From contig JAYKAV010000289.1 in the NCBI GenBank assembly GCA_035582835.1, positions 647,520-711,519 of the forward strand: a stretch of 64,000 bases of DNA, in the 5' to 3' direction. Positions 24,775 to 64,000 of this stretch are shown one piece after another. Numbering within the stretch: the first letter of the stretch is position 1; each line of letters starts with the position of its first letter. The position numbers and the translations under genes were made by a program. The DNA comes from Phoebastria nigripes (lineage: Eukaryota; Chordata; Aves; Procellariiformes; Diomedeidae). The notes beneath the pieces are model-generated. The model was not told the DNA's origin and ran no database searches. It saw only the letters and a program-made list of their open reading frames with translations.

Positions 24775-25365
24775 TTATGTGAGACGATTGCAGTGATGTA
24801 GCTGGGCAGTCTTTCTCTGTATTGAAATTAGAGCTGTGTGGGTGAACTTCAGGTTACGGCAACCTCTGGGAAAAGGACAATTTTCTTCTTGTAGTTCCTC
24901 AAATAAAGCTTCAAAGATCCTCACGGTCTGAAGTTCCCTGAGCATCAGCTCTGACCCAGGGAGGAAGGTGACACCATTCTTCAAGTCTTTGATACTCTTC
25001 ACTGTTCTTTTTGTGGTGACCTCTAATGGGGAGCAGCTATCAACTTCTGAAGGAAAAAACAATGTTTTTTCTCCAGGTTCCTTCAACATAAATGATCAGA
25101 ATGGCTGCACAGATGCTCAAAGACTTTTGTCCACAGTCTATATTGAGTTTCTTAAGCTTGTTTCTTGAGATTTGCTGGGCAATTTGCTGAGAGGAAAAAA
25201 TAGCATCGACAGCCCCCAAAAGAGCCCACGTATGGCCTGCAATGATGTTACCCATACAGATGGAGCAGCTCCCTTCCCTTCCTTCAGTGTTCTTACCTGC
25301 ACACTGGTGATATTTTCAGAGCATTTTCCTTGGGCATCTTCACTGACACAGTGAGGCAAATTCAT
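24775..25365 (-). other. Unrecognised coding-like stretch, three overlapping frames
   Basis: Three overlapping minus-strand frames (25,365-25,138; 25,255-25,040; 25,089-24,775) are open for 71-104 codons with plausible protein composition, including an acidic/hydrophobic segment around 24,880-25,000. They could be the remains of one frame broken by shifts. I recognise no family, and chance is a fair alternative. Confidence 0.2.
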
Positions 25366-26034
25366 CCCTCAGCGTGGTTGTTCCAGTTTTCCTGTACGCC
25401 CAGGTAGGTATTTTTGCATGGATTACATTTGATGGACATCCGTGAAATCTTCCTTAGAATCATTATAACTAAAAAGTTGCTGTTTAAAACAAAATATACA
25501 GCTCAAAATCTGTTGCAGTTTTTTGTTATTCCTTTCCCCCACCACCCCCAGTTCTCTCTGAGCTGTGAACAAGAGTACTGGGTAGCACGAACTGGGAGGT
25601 GTTTGAAATGCAGCATTCTCCATCCTCCTGAGTCACCGCTAGCCATCGGCTTATTTTCTGAACACTTATTTTCACTGCTACACTTTCAAATCAAATATGG
25701 CCTCACATTATATTCTTATTAAAAACCCAGCCCTTTTAAAAACTTAAACAGTTTCCTCTTTATAGTAGACAAGTGATTTTTAAAACCAAAATCTAAGTAC
25801 ATAAAATGAAGCACTTGCATTTCTGTAAAACAAACATAGCAACAACATCTACTGTTTTGCAGCCATAAACAGAAATTGATGCATTTTTCATCCACGTTTG
25901 AATGAAGATGAAGCAGCAGAAGCGCAGTGCTGTTTTTGCAAGCCTCCAGTTTAATCATATCAAGTATTTCTTGTATTCTGGCAATTCCACAANTGCTGTC
26001 CTGGCACAAAGCCCTGCCATCTGGGTGTATCAAC

Positions 26035-26330
26035 GACCAGGTACAGGTACTGTGACCACAACTGCACGCGTGTATTGACTGAACTGTATGGGTGTAAAGA
26101 CCAAACTGTGCACATGTAGTGACCAAACCATATGGGTACATTGACCAAATCATACCTATACATCGACTGCACTGCATAGATCTAGTGACTGAACCCTGCA
26201 GGCTCACGGACAGGTATAGCGACTGAACCAGGCAGGTACACCGACTGACTGAACCATGGGGCACGCTGACTGGGCTGCACACGTACCCCGGCTGGGCCAT
26301 ACCGGTGTGTCAACCCGCCACGCACAGGCC
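26035..26330 (+). repeat. 22-bp-period minisatellite upstream of DNM1
   Basis: A diverged unit close to YGACTGAACCATRYGGGTAC recurs. The GAC (or variant) anchors fall at 26,035, 26,054, 26,077, 26,099, 26,121, 26,143, 26,165, 26,187, 26,209, 26,221, 26,243, 26,247, 26,268, 26,290 and about 26,311, so most steps are exactly 22 bp, with one 12-bp and one 4-bp slip. It ends where the DNM1 CpG island begins. Confidence 0.85.
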
Positions 26331-26506
26331 ATGGCACCACACAGCCCCCGAGGCCTGGGGACAGCCTGTGCTGCTCTGGTTTCGGAGGAGCGAGCTGGCC
26401 CGTTCCCAGCGTCTCTGGGCGCAGACCCTGGCCTCAGAGGAGGGGGTGTAAGAGGGCTTTGCCGCCGGGCGACCCCCCGCAGCGGGCCCCCTCACAGCCC
26501 GCCCGG

Positions 26507-26525
26507 ACTACATCTCCCAGGATGC
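26507..26525 (+). promoter_or_regulatory. ZNF143/THAP11-type site (ACTACA..TCCCAG.ATGC)
   Basis: The sequence ACTACATCTCCCAGGATGC matches the known promoter motif ACTACAATTCCCAGAATGC at all but two or three positions. It lies about 250 bp upstream of the DNM1 ATG. This motif is bound by ZNF143 (Staf) with THAP11/HCFC1 and is typical of CpG-island promoters. Confidence 0.8.
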
Positions 26526-26649
26526 AGCGCGGCGCCGGCGCCCTTAAGGCCCCCTGGCGGCGGCACGCGGCTGTCTGCAGGCTCGGCGGGGCGGGCTGAG
26601 GCGAGCCGAGCCCGGGCGGGAGCGGGCGGCGTCGAGCGGGGCGCGGGTT

Positions 26650-26673
26650 GGTGCCGGTGCCGGTGCCGGTGCC
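26650..26673 (+). repeat. GGTGCC x4 hexamer repeat in DNM1 5' region
   Basis: Four perfect ggtgcc copies, 100 bp upstream of the ATG and probably in the 5' UTR or core promoter. Short and GC-rich, so its length may vary. Confidence 0.9.
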
Positions 26674-26731
26674 CACCGGCCGGGGCGGGGAGAGCCGGGC
26701 TACCTGCCGGTGAGGGCGCGGGAGGGGGTAG

Positions 26732-62870
<36,139 letters not shown>

Positions 62871-63731
62871 GTAAAGAAACAAAAAATGCAAAGAAAGGTC
62901 AACGCCCACCCCCTTCCCACACACTTCCATGCTGTTTCTTCACACACACTCCAGAACTCCAGCAAACCTAGTGAGAGAAAATGGATATAAAGATGCATCT
63001 AAAGGAGAGCAGCAACCTGCAAGTGTAAGAGCAGTTTAAAAGCAGGCCAAGAGAAGTGGGCTTCAGCTGATGGGCTCTTTAGCTGAGAAGTGAGCTGGGA
63101 TCCAGTGGATTACTCTAGCATACCCTTTTCCTCTGTCTGGCTCAGTGGCATGCACATCAGTGTGGATCAAACCCTTTGCAAGCCCCGTTTGCTGTGCCAC
63201 TGCCTATGCATTTGGAACTTCTTACTTGTTTTTTCTGGGACCCCCTTAAAAAATCCAGATACCCTAGAAAAAGATAAAAAGCCAGAAAAAGACCTTGCAC
63301 CCCCCACAGCATGAGTGGTCTGCAGGTTTCATCTTGTCCGCAGAGCTATGTTGAGCAGTAGCATATACAAAACAACAGTTGATTAAAAGTTTGAGGTGCA
63401 AGATGTTCTGCAAGAGATATTCAGAGTCAACAGAAGATTACTGTCCCAAAAGGCTTGGGGAAAAGCTTTTCCAGGCATTACACCCTCTGCATCATTCTCC
63501 TGCTGATATCTCCCTCCATGGACTATGCTCAGTGGGAGGTAGCGTGGATACTTTTCCTTGTATGCTGTGAACCACAGGAGGTGAAGCCTTAGGCTAGCAG
63601 AGGGCAGCAGCAGGTGGAGAGGGAAACTGCCCTGAGTGACATGGAAGGGGTCAGATACTGCTTAGGGGCTGGGGCAGGAGAGGGTTTGTTTCCCAGGCTG
63701 GCTTCCTCCAGGAGGGGGCACCACATGCCTC

Positions 63732-63772
<41 letters not shown>

Positions 63773-64000
63773 GATGTGGCAATTAGTGTTAAACTTACCA
63801 GTGAGGGGCCAGAAACATGTCTGTGGCGCAACAGAAGTATGTTCCGGAAACTGAGTTGGAAAGGGCTGTTTCATGGGTTATTTTAGGACTTGAAAATTAC
63901 ATTCCCTTCTTCCAGGGTTACAGCCAGACTCACCAACATATACACCTAAATTGGGAAGGAAGGGAAGATAAGAATTGATAGGAGTTCAGACTGAAGGCAA
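62871..64000 (+). other. DNM1 intron after exon 10b, partial
   Basis: No exon 11 sequence (LQQYPRLREEMERIV in the family) is found before the window ends. The notable content is a long A run at 63,735-63,778. Confidence 0.7.
63735..63778. repeat. Uninterrupted A44 run
   Basis: 44 consecutive A bases. The sequence to its left shows no recognised retroposed gene or SINE, and I see no target-site duplication around it. Confidence 0.95.

Overview
This is vertebrate nuclear DNA, from a draft assembly with about twenty isolated single N bases. It carries two multi-exon protein genes facing away from each other: the 5' and middle part of CIZ1 on the minus strand, and the 5' half of DNM1 (dynamin-1) on the plus strand. 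This CIZ1-DNM1 head-to-head order is the one known from human 9q34. Old, decayed amniote repeats (MIR/CORE-SINE-like copies, an L3/CR1-type tail, and one CR1 3' tail of the form 'caggttggaagggacctcag') and the low overall repeat load point to a sauropsid (bird, crocodilian or turtle). I cannot fix the species.

Layout. 1-2242: no exon seen; probably the last intron of CIZ1, with the terminal coding exon left of the window. 2243-18350: fourteen coding exons of CIZ1 on the minus strand, summing to 1,626 nt (542 codons) with every phase matching, plus a probable non-coding first exon near 18,687-18,760 inside a CpG island (about 17.6-18.96 kb). 18.96-26.4 kb: intergenic, AT-rich, no recognised gene; it holds a degenerate dispersed repeat, an unexplained coding-like stretch and, at its right end, a 22-bp-period minisatellite. 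26.4-27.5 kb: the DNM1 CpG island, with a ZNF143-type site at 26,507-26,525 and the start codon at 26,774. 26.9-51.3 kb: a 24.4-kb first intron with a few ancient repeats. 51.3-62.9 kb: DNM1 exons 2-9 and both versions of exon 10 (10a and 10b). 62.9-64.0 kb: intron, with an A44 run; exon 11 lies beyond the right edge.

The proteins act in different places. CIZ1 is a nuclear-matrix zinc-finger protein that promotes initiation of DNA replication. Dynamin-1 is the neuronal GTPase that cuts endocytic vesicles from the plasma membrane. They share a neighbourhood, not a pathway. The most useful observations are (i) a GC instead of GT 5' splice site at DNM1 exon 9, which feeds the mutually exclusive exons 10a/10b; (ii) equal 139-nt 10a/10b exons arranged so that including both gives an immediate stop; (iii) a compact CIZ1 without the long glutamine-rich block of the mammalian protein; and (iv) the 22-bp minisatellite directly upstream of the DNM1 promoter.
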